Of a stretch of DNA of 27,006 bases, positions 1-8,044 are shown piece by piece. The first letter of the stretch is position 1, and each line of letters starts with the position of its first letter. The stretch spans positions 1-27,006 of the forward strand of contig JAPUKM010000085.1 in the NCBI GenBank assembly GCA_027295645.1, given 5' to 3'. The stretch comes from Chloroflexota bacterium (GTDB taxonomy: Bacteria; Chloroflexota; Dehalococcoidia; Lucifugimonadales; JAPUKM01). The notes under the pieces were generated by a model that made no database searches, had not been told where the DNA came from, and saw nothing but the letters and a program-made list of their open reading frames with translations. Made by a program: the position numbers and the translations under genes.

Positions 1-391
1 CTCCTGATGTGACTAGCGAAGCGAATCCATGATAGGTTGGCGCTACCGCCAATACTATCCCTATTTCGGGTGGTTGCTGGTGAGACCCCGACCATCATTT
101 CGGGTGATCGCTTTCCAGGCGAGGTCAATGGAATGCGGAGGGGTGCCGGTTTCGGCATTGCCACAATCTATGGCCGTAGCAGGCCGTTGACCGCACCAGT
201 ACCTGTGACAAAACGTGACTTTCGGTACTACAACGTTCTGCGCCAATCCAGTGCTAACAAGTGGCTTGAAAGTCCACATGATGTGACACACGTCTTGGAG
301 TTCCGAGCCAAGTAGCCTCTAATCCGTGGACAACGTAGGACGCTTTCCTGGTGAGAGATCGCCAATGCACTTAGCGAGATGGGCATGACAA
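1..391. other. Leading segment with no assignable gene
   Basis: I see no credible gene in this stretch, which lies downstream of the minus-strand LLM oxidoreductase gene. Short open frames exist on both strands (about 92 codons plus, 76 codons minus), but they overlap each other, use weak or non-ATG starts, lack a clear Shine-Dalgarno sequence and resemble no family I know. It holds a stem-loop at 31-59 and a 10-bp direct repeat, ATTTCGGGTG, at 63-72 and 97-106. It may be a normal spacer or decayed coding sequence; I cannot tell which. Confidence 0.5.
31..59. other. Interrupted stem-loop
   Basis: GATAG (31-35) pairs with CTATC (55-59), and TTGGCG (37-42) pairs with CGCCAA (47-52) around a CTAC loop. 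A small internal loop (36 against 53-54) separates the two helices. It could end transcription from either side, but no T-run follows on either strand, so terminator function is a guess. Confidence 0.35.
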
Positions 392-1354
392 TTAGCCCCT
401 GAAATGTGGCATCACATCCCTTGCGAACCGTTGGACCTGACCAAGGATCAACGCTGGAGCCACGTAGGGTTTGAGTATGAAGTGTCTGACGCCTGCGTCT
501 ACGTACTGTTCAAGCCTCTTGATACAGTCTTTGGGCGTCCCCACGATGTCATATTTCTGTGAGAACTCTTTTTGGTGACCCCCGAAGGGGTTTCCGGCGG
601 CGGCCACCTCAAGGGCTTCATCATAGTCATCGCCTACAGAAAATAGGACGGTATGAGCCAGGGTCATGGGGTCGTCTTCTCTGCCGTACTCCTTGGTATA
701 AGCCCTCAGTTTATCTACGCTCTGTCCATATCCTTCTGGGGTCATGAGGTAGGGTAGCCATCCGTCTCCATATTTGGCGGCCCTCCTGATTGCTGCCGAT
801 CTGCTCTTACGCTTCGGCGTGCCGTCCAGTTGTATCTCTACACCTCCAACCCTACCGGCAATCCAGATGGGAGGGTGCGGCCTCTGTACCGGCCTGGGGA
901 AGGAGGCTACGTCATCAAATTCAAATATCCTCCCGTGATATGAGAACGTGTCATGCGTCCATAGGCCCTTCAGAATCTCAAGGGACTCGTCCGTCCTAAT
1001 TCCTCGGTCGGTGGTAGGAATGCCCATATTCTTGAACTGAACGGGCCGGTCTCCCCCTATTCCGACACCGAAGATAAATCTCCCGTTGGAAACCTGGTCA
1101 ATGGTGGCGACCTGCTTGGCCAGGATAAGAGGGTGGATCAACGGCAGTACCTGCACCGTGATGCTGAGGAGCAAATGCTCCGATGCTGCGGCTAGTTGAG
1201 CAAGAATGATGAACGGGTCAAAGCTGGTAGAACCGGAAGCCAGGGTTATGCCGTCATAACCCAGGTTCTCGGCCAGATGAGCGAACTCAGACACCGGCAT
1301 GAGCCTGGGACCCTGATCGTAGCCGATGGAGAATCTAATTTCGCGGTTAGCCAT
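392..1354 (-). CDS. LLM-class flavin/F420-dependent oxidoreductase
   Basis: This is a 320-residue bacterial-luciferase-like (LLM) TIM-barrel oxidoreductase. Such enzymes use reduced FMN or coenzyme F420 to oxidise or monooxygenate small organic molecules in the cytoplasm. Family features are the N-terminal strand RFSIGYDQG, the NLGYDGI segment, the VSNGRFIFGVGIGGD motif in the middle of the barrel, the RPVQRPHPPIWIAG strand and a C-terminal GTPKDCIKRLEQY helix. I chose the start at 1354 (MANREIRF) because AGGGAG lies 7 bases upstream; the frame stays open to 1429, but the extra 25 residues look nothing like the family. It follows the UbiD gene on the same strand with a 169-bp gap, so co-transcription is plausible. 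FMN versus F420, and the substrate, cannot be read from the sequence. Confidence 0.9.
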   Translation of the reverse strand: MANREIRFSIGYDQGPRLMPVSEFAHLAENLGYDGITLASGSTSFDPFIILAQLAAASEHLLLSITVQVLPLIHPLILAKQVATIDQVSNGRFIFGVGIGGDRPVQFKNMGIPTTDRGIRTDESLEILKGLWTHDTFSYHGRIFEFDDVASFPRPVQRPHPPIWIAGRVGGVEIQLDGTPKRKSRSAAIRRAAKYGDGWLPYLMTPEGYGQSVDKLRAYTKEYGREDDPMTLAHTVLFSVGDDYDEALEVAAAGNPFGGHQKEFSQKYDIVGTPKDCIKRLEQYVDAGVRHFILKPYVAPALILGQVQRFARDVMPHFRG

Positions 1355-1523
1355 CAAGACGCTCCCTGTTGGACAGAGTACCGGCAAGGTGAATGTAGCA
1401 GGGGGCGTGCCTGACCGGAAGGAGCACATTGAGTGTGTTTAAAGCCCAGTACCTCAGCAGGTTCATCAATCTCCTCCATGGAGTGAGTCGAGGGTAGGAA
1501 CACCTCAACCATTCAGTACTGCC

Positions 1524-2900
1524 TTATAAGAAATCCTTCAGAAACACCTTCCCATCTCCCATTGGCCGTGCCCTGATGAACTTCTCCCGTTCAACGGGCT
1601 TTCGGATCGATGGCTTGGTGGCGTCAATCCCCAAGATCCCGTTGTTCTCCTGGCCTGTCAAATTGATCCTATGCGGCTCGTCCAGCTGTGGTGTGGAGGC
1701 GTCAAGGTGAAAGCCCTGCATGCCATCAAGCGTAAAGATATCCACCGCCGGATTGACCCGATAGGAGAGGGCCCACATTACATCCTGGAGGTCACGGATA
1801 TCGATGTCATCGTCCACAGCGATGACAATCTTCGCCCGTCGGAGCACGCCAAGTGCCGTCAGTATGACCTGCCGTGAGTGCCCCTCGTACTGCGGGGCCA
1901 TCTGTAGGATCACGGTAAGGGCAGCGGATGGGGGCCGGTAAACGTCCAGGATGGTAGCCGCGCCGAAGGTCTGTTGCAGCTTAACTCGACCATCGATTCC
2001 GGCGAGGATGTGCAACACGTGCATGTCTGTAAAGCGGGTCGTATTGAGGTGCCTGTAGATGGCGTCCTTTCTCATGGTGATAGCTTTCACATCAAGAGTG
2101 TTTGCCTCTTGAGTGCCATAGTATCCGGTGTAATCTCCGTATTGTCCCTCATGATCCCAAACATCTGGCAAGAGGACCCCTTCGATAACAATCTCGGCAT
2201 AGGCGGGGACTCGCAGGTCAACGGTTTCGCAGGCCACAAACTCCACAGGCTCCTGAAGGAGTGAAGCGGCCAGCTCAAACTCTTCGAATCCCTCATGCGG
2301 CCCCGTGTAGGCCGCAGCAATCTCGTATGCAGGGTGATGGCCAATAACCAGAGCAATGGGCATCGGTTCTCCCTGGGCTTCGTATTTCTTGTATGTTCTC
2401 CAGGCCTCCCTACGGCCTATTCCTATCGCAGCCTGATTTCTTCCCTTGATGTGCGTGCGGTAGTAGGCCTGGTTCTGGATTCCTGTGGCCGGATCCTTGG
2501 TCACGCACATTGCCGCACCGATGTACGGTCCAGCATCCCCCTCACTTCCGTAGCATATGGGCATCCTGAGGAGGTCAACGTCTTCGCCTGTAACGATCGA
2601 CTCCTTGACCGGGCCGTCCGTGAGCATCTTGCTCTCACCCTTCCCCTGGGCCATGCGGGCGGACACATCTTCAAAGAGCTTCTCACGCGTTGTGCGGAGT
2701 GCCATAGCCTGGATATCTGGAGTGGAGTGTAACCGGTCCACAATCTTCCAGCCGGGATAGCCCTTCAGATTCTCGAACATGATGGGCCGGTCGCTTTGGG
2801 AGCTAAGGGATCCGAGCTGTGTGAGAGGGTCCACCTCCTTCTTGACCCGGGTAAGCTGATTATCAACCTCAGCAAGAAAGCTCCTCAAATCGCTGGTCAT
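1524..2900 (-). CDS. UbiD-family prenylated-FMN decarboxylase
   Basis: A 458-residue UbiD-type (de)carboxylase. These enzymes use prenylated FMN to decarboxylate, or reversibly carboxylate, aromatic and alpha,beta-unsaturated acids. Visible prFMN-site residues are N143 and R148 in NQAYYR (matching the N...R of fungal Fdc1), E240 in EIVIEG, and E251/D256 in the HEGQYGDYTGYYG motif. The second acid is Asp, as I recall for E. coli UbiD, rather than the Glu of Fdc1. The C-terminal half has the typical KIVIAVDDDIDIRD strand. Position 163/164 is Arg where Fdc1 has the metal-binding His. The start at 2900 is set by GGGGAGGG 8 bases upstream; the open frame continues 49 codons further without family similarity. 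No UbiX prenyltransferase gene, needed to make the cofactor, lies in the window. The substrate is unknown. Confidence 0.92.
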   Translation of the reverse strand: MTSDLRSFLAEVDNQLTRVKKEVDPLTQLGSLSSQSDRPIMFENLKGYPGWKIVDRLHSTPDIQAMALRTTREKLFEDVSARMAQGKGESKMLTDGPVKESIVTGEDVDLLRMPICYGSEGDAGPYIGAAMCVTKDPATGIQNQAYYRTHIKGRNQAAIGIGRREAWRTYKKYEAQGEPMPIALVIGHHPAYEIAAAYTGPHEGFEEFELAASLLQEPVEFVACETVDLRVPAYAEIVIEGVLLPDVWDHEGQYGDYTGYYGTQEANTLDVKAITMRKDAIYRHLNTTRFTDMHVLHILAGIDGRVKLQQTFGAATILDVYRPPSAALTVILQMAPQYEGHSRQVILTALGVLRRAKIVIAVDDDIDIRDLQDVMWALSYRVNPAVDIFTLDGMQGFHLDASTPQLDEPHRINLTGQENNGILGIDATKPSIRKPVEREKFIRARPMGDGKVFLKDFL

Positions 2901-3116
2901 CTTTTCCCTCCCCTTGGTATCAACCGCTTCTCGTGCTAGCTTATCAAATGGACGAGAGGGTTCCAACAGAAGAAAGGGGTCGATCGAGCGGAGGCCCGAT
3001 TGTTCGGCAGTTGGACGGTTGTAGGCTCTCTTTGAACGCTGTAGCATATCTCCACTGTTGAGTCATACAGAAAACCCGGCATGTACCGGCCGGCCAGCAG
3101 GTTTCAGGAGGGGAAG

Positions 3117-4076
3117 ATGACCGAAGACGCTAAGGATTTTGGAGTGCTGCTTCCGACGCGCGGTGTGCTTGTCTATGCCGACGGGAAGCCTCCAAAAGTG
3201 GAGTTGAACTTCCAGATGGCGGAGACGGCGGAGATGCTGGGCTACGACTCCGTGTGGGTGGGCGACAGTATCACGTCCAAGCCTCGGCTTGAGGCCCTCA
3301 CCATGATGGGTGCAGTGGGTGCTCGCACCAAGCGTGTGAAGCTCGGCTCGGCGGTCCTCCTGAGCGCGCTACGTCATCCGGTCCATCTTGCCCATGTGGT
3401 CGCCACCGTGGACATCATCTCGAACGGCCGAGTCCTGCTGGGTATCGGTGCCGGCAGAGGTGACAACCCTATGTACGTGAAGGAGCATGCCGCGGTGGGC
3501 GTGCCCATTAAAGAGCGAGCAGACCGCATGGAGGAGGGAATTCAGATACTTCGGGCGCTGTGGACGCAACCGCAGGTGACGAGCGATGGGCCTTATTACC
3601 CACTAGAAGAGGTTGCACTGGAGCCAAAGCCGATCCAGCAGCCGGTGCCACTATGGATCTCCAGCAACCTGGTGAAACGGGGGCTCTGGCGCGTCGCCAA
3701 GTTCGGCGATGCCTGGATAAGCAACATCCCCAGTCCTGAGAACTATCGCGAGTGCTGGAGCCAGATACGGCATCATGCCGACGAACTGGGGCGGGATGTG
3801 AGTCACATGCCGAGGTGCCTCTACATATCAGTGAACCTGAACGATACCGATGCGGCCATGCAGGAAGGTGACCGGTTCATGATGGACTACTACGGTCGGC
3901 CCTATGCATCGGTAAGCAGCCAGCTCCTGTGTGTCTTCGGGCCGCCGCAGAAGACCGTGGACGCCATCCGTCGTTATCGAGAGGAAGGTGCCAATTACTT
4001 CGTTGTCAGGTTCGCATCACGCGATCAGCTAGGGCAACTAGCCAAATTTACCGAGGAAGTGTTGCCGCACCTGTGA
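3117..4076 (+). CDS. LLM-class flavin/F420-dependent oxidoreductase
   Basis: A 319-residue LLM oxidoreductase, divergent from the UbiD gene across a 216-bp spacer. It has the N-terminal FGVLLPTRG strand, MLGYDSVWVGDS, the VKLGSAVLLSALRHPVHLAH segment, the ISNGRVLLGIGAGRGD motif, a PVPLWISSN strand and FGDAW, as in F420-dependent mer/LLM enzymes. ATG 3117 follows AGGAGGGG by 4 bases, which favours it over an upstream ATG at 3081. It differs clearly from the LLM protein at 392-1354, so the two are not a recent duplication. Pairing LLM oxidoreductases with a UbiD decarboxylase suggests processing of a cyclic or aromatic acid, but the reaction is not determined. Confidence 0.9.
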   Translation: MTEDAKDFGVLLPTRGVLVYADGKPPKVELNFQMAETAEMLGYDSVWVGDSITSKPRLEALTMMGAVGARTKRVKLGSAVLLSALRHPVHLAHVVATVDIISNGRVLLGIGAGRGDNPMYVKEHAAVGVPIKERADRMEEGIQILRALWTQPQVTSDGPYYPLEEVALEPKPIQQPVPLWISSNLVKRGLWRVAKFGDAWISNIPSPENYRECWSQIRHHADELGRDVSHMPRCLYISVNLNDTDAAMQEGDRFMMDYYGRPYASVSSQLLCVFGPPQKTVDAIRRYREEGANYFVVRFASRDQLGQLAKFTEEVLPHL

Positions 4077-4120
4077 TCATCAGCCCCCTTTAGCGGGCGG
4101 ACGATAGCTAAAGGCTACGC

Positions 4121-4163
4121 CTGAGACTACTGGAGCGGCCGAGGCCGGCCCAAGGCGTCTCAG
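4121..4163. terminator. Possible stem-loop between convergent genes
   Basis: CTGAGAC (4121-4127) pairs with GTCTCAG (4157-4163). Inside, GGCCG (4137-4141) pairs with CGGCC (4146-4150). It sits between two convergent genes and overlaps the stop codon of the minus-strand gene. There is no T-run, so a bidirectional terminator role is only plausible. Confidence 0.3.
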
Positions 4164-4894
4164 CTACGAGCCACCGGAAGAACCGCTGGTGCGAACAGGT
4201 CATCGGGCAGACCTGTCAGATACTCCTCGACCTCCGACAACGAGATGACATCCGCATATTTGGCGTTCATGTCGAACAGGTTGATCTTGTGCGAGGCTTG
4301 CCCGCGATCGAAGGTGCACTCCTCTACGACGGCAACGATGTAGTTGTAGGAAAAGGCATCTACAACGGTGGCTCTCACGCACCCGCTGGTGGTTGTTCCG
4401 GCCACCAGCAATGTATCGATCTGGAGGTCGTTCAAGTAGCTGACTAGCGGTGTTCCAAAGAAGATGCTTGGCTTCGCCTTCCGTATCACAATCTCGCCCG
4501 GCTCCGGAGCGATCTCCTGAACGATCTCATTACCCCACTGTGCCACTTCGCCCCGGTCCTCAAGTGCGCGCTGGTTCTTCCCCGCCCAACGCCCAAAGTC
4601 GGCGCTATTCTGCCGCGGCAGCATGGTCGAGTAGAAGATGGGCAAACCCTTTCGCCGAGATGCCTCCAACAGTTTCTGGATCTTGGCGATCGCCTGCCAT
4701 CCCTCCTCGCCACAGCTGTTCCGAAACTTCTCGATTGATTCCAGGATTGGCAAGGGGGTGTCCCCCACGAAGTTGTAGTTCACATCAACAACCAGGAGAG
4801 CCGGCCTCTTTCCGAAGCCCTGGCGGCCTCCGTAGCCGGACTTGGCGAAAACCTGAACGTCCCGTTCCGTGAGTGTATCGTCCCAAATTGCCAT
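4160..4894 (-). CDS. Isochorismatase-fold cysteine hydrolase
   Basis: A 244-residue cysteine hydrolase of the isochorismatase/nicotinamidase/N-carbamoylsarcosine amidase superfamily, which usually cleaves amide, carbamoyl or ureido C-N bonds. The catalytic triad is complete: D37 in PALLVVDVNYNF, K139 in VIRKAKPSIFFGT and C172 in TTTSGCVRATV. The THR/TTSGC elbow and the later VEECTFDR strand are typical of the carbamoyl-hydrolase branch. The start at 4894 follows GGAGGGG; the frame extends 15 codons further without family similarity. It converges on the LLM gene at 3117-4076, and LLM plus cysteine hydrolase recalls the RutA/RutB pair of uracil breakdown, although the genes are on opposite strands. 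Classical isochorismatase activity is unlikely, since no siderophore genes are present. Confidence 0.9.
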   Translation of the reverse strand: MAIWDDTLTERDVQVFAKSGYGGRQGFGKRPALLVVDVNYNFVGDTPLPILESIEKFRNSCGEEGWQAIAKIQKLLEASRRKGLPIFYSTMLPRQNSADFGRWAGKNQRALEDRGEVAQWGNEIVQEIAPEPGEIVIRKAKPSIFFGTPLVSYLNDLQIDTLLVAGTTTSGCVRATVVDAFSYNYIVAVVEECTFDRGQASHKINLFDMNAKYADVISLSEVEEYLTGLPDDLFAPAVLPVARS

Positions 4895-5060
4895 GTTCTC
4901 CCCTCCTTCGGGTGGATGATGGCGCAGGTGGCGGCCCAAGGTGCCAAGTGCTCCCAGCAGTTTATCACTGGAGAGATTTGAATAGAAGATGCCGGTTTGA
5001 AGCTACAGAAGCGGCACGCTGCAAACGGCCCTTAACAACAGATACACATGGCCCCTGGCG

Positions 5061-5561
5061 TTAGTCAACGGTCGGAATCCGGCCGGTCGACATCAGCCAC
5101 ATACGCGCGATCTCAGGCCCCATGAACGTAAAGGTCTCCTTCAGCATCTTCTGAAGAGCGCCAAGATCGTCGCCTTCAAGTGCATCATAGAACCAGTGGC
5201 AGAATGAACCGTGCTCCCGCTGGATCTCCCGAACCGTGCGGGCGTTTGCGATGCTAGCTTCGATCTTCTTGAGGTTGCGGATGATGGCGGCATTTTGGAG
5301 CAGCCGGCTCACATCGTGTGGGCCCATGCCCGCTACCTTGTGGATCCGCCACCCATGAAAGGCCTCCCGAAAGGCGTCACGACGGGCCAGAATCATACGC
5401 CAGTTAAGGCCAGCCTGAAAGATCTGCAGGTTCATATTCTCGAACAGCGCGTCGTCATCGGTCACCCGTTTGCCCCAGACCTCCGTTGCATACCACTCCA
5501 TCAGTGGGTCGCCCTGCGCCCATTCAGGAACCTCTCGCTGCGTTTTCGATTGATACGGCAT
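5061..5561 (-). CDS. DNA-3-methyladenine glycosylase I-like protein lacking key residues
   Basis: A 166-residue protein of the Tag (DNA-3-methyladenine glycosylase I) family, which normally removes 3-methyladenine from alkylated DNA. The fold signature is clear: DPLMEWYATEVWG, DDDALFENMNLQIFQAGLNW, and AAIIRNLKKIEASIANAR. Aligned by eye with E. coli Tag as I recall it, the base-recognising Glu38 is Gln46, zinc ligand His17 is Ala25, the N-terminal Cys4 is absent and the C-terminal His/Cys zinc ligands are missing because the protein ends at GRIPTVD. Trp46 and Tyr16 equivalents (W54, Y24) remain. ATG 5561 has GGAG 8 bases upstream; a TTG two codons earlier lies too close to that site. It is probably a divergent paralogue with altered or lost glycosylase activity. 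Confidence 0.82.
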   Translation of the reverse strand: MPYQSKTQREVPEWAQGDPLMEWYATEVWGKRVTDDDALFENMNLQIFQAGLNWRMILARRDAFREAFHGWRIHKVAGMGPHDVSRLLQNAAIIRNLKKIEASIANARTVREIQREHGSFCHWFYDALEGDDLGALQKMLKETFTFMGPEIARMWLMSTGRIPTVD

Positions 5562-5599
5562 ATTCAATACTCCAGTGAAGTAACTCCGCTCTGCCTCTT

Positions 5600-6916
5600 C
5601 TAAGTGGAGCCGTCATTAGATAGTGATGGTACATGCGACCCCTTCAGTGGTGCCTCCGGTCTAGGTGCCAGGAAGATGGACACCGTCGATAAAACGTAAC
5701 AGATGGTGAAGGTGAGAAAGGCCCGGAAATAGCTGCCTGTAGAATCAAAGATGTACCCGGCGAAGACGGGACTGATAGCAACAGTGATCTGCGTGATGGG
5801 GAGAACGGCCCCCCTTATGGTCCCCAGGGATGCCCTTCCGAAGTAGTTGGCCCACATGAGGTTCATCAGGGGAAGAAAGCCGCTGACTCCAATACCATAG
5901 ACAACTGGGAAAAGAAGGATGCGTGGGCCACTATTCACTACTACAAGGACCAGCATTCCCCCCGCGGCTATGATAAAGGAGGCCATCATCAGGTAGCGCA
6001 CCTGGACCGCTTCTCCCAGGAACCCCCAGATAGGCTTTCCTACAATGACTATCACGCTGAAGAGGGCGATCAGCGCGGAGGCATAGGCGGTAGAGTAGCC
6101 CTTGTCTGTTAATGCGGGGATTACGTGTATGGGCAAGCCAGCAAAGCCTGTGCCCGCAAGAGTAATGGCAAGGACAATAAGCCACAGCGCCGGAGTTCGC
6201 GCCGCCTCCCTGAGTGTCCAATCGTACTCGGTGGCGAGGTCTGCCCGCCTGCCAGACGCTAGAGTATCCGTCATTTGCCCCTTGACATCGCCATCTGGCA
6301 GAAGCCCGATGTCCTCCGGCGTACGGCGGATAAAGAGAGCGCTGAGGGGCGCTATGGTGAGGAAGGCGAGGACCCCAATGACCAGCCACGCCTCACGCCA
6401 GCCATAATTCAGGATAATGAAGGCTGCCAGGGGGATGAGGATCACTCCGCCTACGTTATTCCCCACTGTAGAAATGGCTATAGCTCGCCCCCGCTTGCGG
6501 ACAAACCACTTGGAGATGATGGTGGGTGTAACCAACTGTGGACCCACCGCCATAGTCGCCACCCCAGTTGCCATGCCGAAGAGGATATAGAACTGCCAGA
6601 GCTGCTGCACACCTGAGATAAGCATGAGACTTATGCCAAGCACTATGCCTCCGAACGTCATGAGGAGCATGGCACCGTGCCTGCGGTCCACTATGGGACC
6701 CAAGACGGGCCCAGCAAACATGTTGAGTACGGCCCTTATGGCCAGCGCCCAGGAGATGGCGGTGCGGCTCCACCCCAGGCTCTGGCCCATGGGGTCGACA
6801 AAGAGGCCAAATGTGTAGTTGCCAACGCCGGCAGAGGCATTGGCAATAATGGCTACCGCAACAATATACCAGCCGTGAAATATCCTTCCACGGCTGGTAT
6901 ATTGGGCAAGGGCCAT
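5600..6916 (-). CDS. MFS transporter, OFA/monocarboxylate-like
   Basis: A 438-residue major facilitator superfamily permease with about 12 hydrophobic segments and a central cytoplasmic loop near residues 205-236. The N-terminal FHGWYIVAVAI segment and the GPVLGPIVDRRHG loop (motif A, about residues 69-81) fit the OFA/monocarboxylate-type families that move organic acids; WFVRKRGRA after the fourth segment is another common MFS feature. It probably sits in the inner membrane and imports a carboxylate or related substrate for the surrounding catabolic genes, but specificity cannot be read. ATG 6916 has AGAGG 5 bases upstream; a TTG at 6934 is the alternative. A perfect 16-bp inverted repeat spans codons 5-19. 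It diverges from the hydrolase operon that starts at 7092. Confidence 0.88.
   Translation of the reverse strand: MALAQYTSRGRIFHGWYIVAVAIIANASAGVGNYTFGLFVDPMGQSLGWSRTAISWALAIRAVLNMFAGPVLGPIVDRRHGAMLLMTFGGIVLGISLMLISGVQQLWQFYILFGMATGVATMAVGPQLVTPTIISKWFVRKRGRAIAISTVGNNVGGVILIPLAAFIILNYGWREAWLVIGVLAFLTIAPLSALFIRRTPEDIGLLPDGDVKGQMTDTLASGRRADLATEYDWTLREAARTPALWLIVLAITLAGTGFAGLPIHVIPALTDKGYSTAYASALIALFSVIVIVGKPIWGFLGEAVQVRYLMMASFIIAAGGMLVLVVVNSGPRILLFPVVYGIGVSGFLPLMNLMWANYFGRASLGTIRGAVLPITQITVAISPVFAGYIFDSTGSYFRAFLTFTICYVLSTVSIFLAPRPEAPLKGSHVPSLSNDGST
6862..6904. repeat. Perfect 16-bp inverted repeat inside the MFS gene start
   Basis: CAATATACCAGCCGTG (6862-6877) and CACGGCTGGTATATTG (6889-6904) are exact reverse complements separated by 11 bases. 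The arms encode, on the minus strand, residues QYTSRG and the family-conserved HGWYIV. The hairpin would form in the mRNA from 12 nt after the start codon, where it could affect ribosome loading. Confidence 0.8.
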
Positions 6917-7091
6917 CCGAACCTCTACTAACAAGTACGAGACCTGAACGCGGATTCTAAAGATACGCTTTGGGTACGGGGCTGTAAAGTTTCTGCCGCT
7001 CTATCTGATTGCTACATTCAGCGGAATCTCAGAAGAGCGTGTAGAATGCACAGCACTCAATTCCACCCCGGACCGAAGAGAGAATCATTCC

Positions 7092-8018
7092 ATGACAGTC
7101 CAGCAGAACCTATTAGGCTTTGATCTGTACGAGGCAGCAAGAGTTTGGGGTCTGGAGTTTGAGCGGAAGGTCGAGCCCAAAAGCAGACATGTGGTCATAG
7201 ACGGATTCCGCCTCCACTATCTTGATTGGGGAAGCCGAGGCAAGCAGCCCATGCTGCTTCTCCACGGCGGTGGCCAGACAGCTCATACGTGGGACTTCTT
7301 TTCCCTTTGCCTTCGGAATGAGTACCACGTCTATGCGCTGGACCAGCGCGGTCACGGGGATAGCGAATGGTCGCCCACTTCCGATTACTCCGCGGAGGCG
7401 CATCAGAGGGATATTGAGGGCCTTACTGAGCACTTGAAGCTGGACACGTTCATCCTCATTGGACTGTCCATGGGGGGCAGTAACGCCTATGCCTATGCGG
7501 CAAAGCACTGGGACAAGCTGGCTGGGCTTGTCATCGTGGACGTTGGCCCGGAGGTCATCATTCAGGGTAGGCGCAACATCCGTGACTTCACCGTGTCAAC
7601 CTCCCAACTGGATTCCATGGAGAAGTTTGTGGATCGAGCGGCGGCCTTTAATCCTCGTCGCCCCCGGGAGATGCTGAGACGCAGCCTCAGTCACAACCTG
7701 CGACAATTGCCCAACGGTAATTGGACCTGGAAAACGGACCGACGCCGTCAAACGGAAGCCGGAACCGAGGTCGACCTCAGGGATTCTCCTGAACTGATCG
7801 AGAAGAGATGGGGTTATATTAAGAGCATTCGCTGCCCTACCCTCATTGTTAGAGGCGCTGAATCCGATATCTTCACGCAAGAGGTGGCGGATCGCATGGC
7901 GAAGATCATACCCGGTGGCCGGACGGTGAACGTCTCCAAGGCCGGCCACACGGTTATGGGCGATAATCCCCCTGAGTTCGAGGCTCGTGTCCGCGAGTTT
8001 CTCAAGACGCTACCCTGA
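7092..8018 (+). CDS. Alpha/beta hydrolase with intact catalytic triad
   Basis: A 308-residue alpha/beta-hydrolase-fold enzyme with canonical catalytic residues: nucleophile S126 in GLSMGG, acid D259 in RGAESD and H286 in KAGHTVMG, with the oxyanion HGGG motif at 58-61. The LDQRGHGDSEW segment after the fourth strand is typical. Such enzymes cleave esters, C-C bonds of ring-cleavage products, epoxides or similar; the cap region (about 140-235) gives no clear specificity. It leads a plus-strand operon, with variant protein 1 starting 26 bp downstream. It is divergent from the transporter gene across 175 bp. It is clearly distinct in sequence from the four His-elbow paralogues and could supply ordinary hydrolysis beside them. 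The ribosome site before ATG 7092 is weak (GAGAG, about 10 bases upstream). Confidence 0.9.
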   Translation: MTVQQNLLGFDLYEAARVWGLEFERKVEPKSRHVVIDGFRLHYLDWGSRGKQPMLLLHGGGQTAHTWDFFSLCLRNEYHVYALDQRGHGDSEWSPTSDYSAEAHQRDIEGLTEHLKLDTFILIGLSMGGSNAYAYAAKHWDKLAGLVIVDVGPEVIIQGRRNIRDFTVSTSQLDSMEKFVDRAAAFNPRRPREMLRRSLSHNLRQLPNGNWTWKTDRRRQTEAGTEVDLRDSPELIEKRWGYIKSIRCPTLIVRGAESDIFTQEVADRMAKIIPGGRTVNVSKAGHTVMGDNPPEFEARVREFLKTLP

Positions 8019-8044
8019 TAAACAGAAATCCGGGAGGTGTTTCC

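Noticed and set aside
37..315. Plus-strand open frame of about 92 codons in the leading segment
   Set aside because: TTG start inside a stem-loop, no Shine-Dalgarno sequence, competing minus-strand frame and no recognisable family features.
2295..2732. 145-codon plus-strand frame inside the UbiD gene
   Set aside because: Shadow of the strongly conserved UbiD frame on the opposite strand; no family features and no ribosome site.
2901..3116. Promoters in the UbiD/LLM divergent spacer
   Set aside because: I found only partial matches to -35 and -10 boxes with poor spacing on both strands, so no site is claimed.
6917..7091. TAGAAT at 7042-7047 as a -10 box for the hydrolase operon
   Set aside because: No -35-like sequence at 16-18 bp upstream; a single hexamer match is expected by chance.
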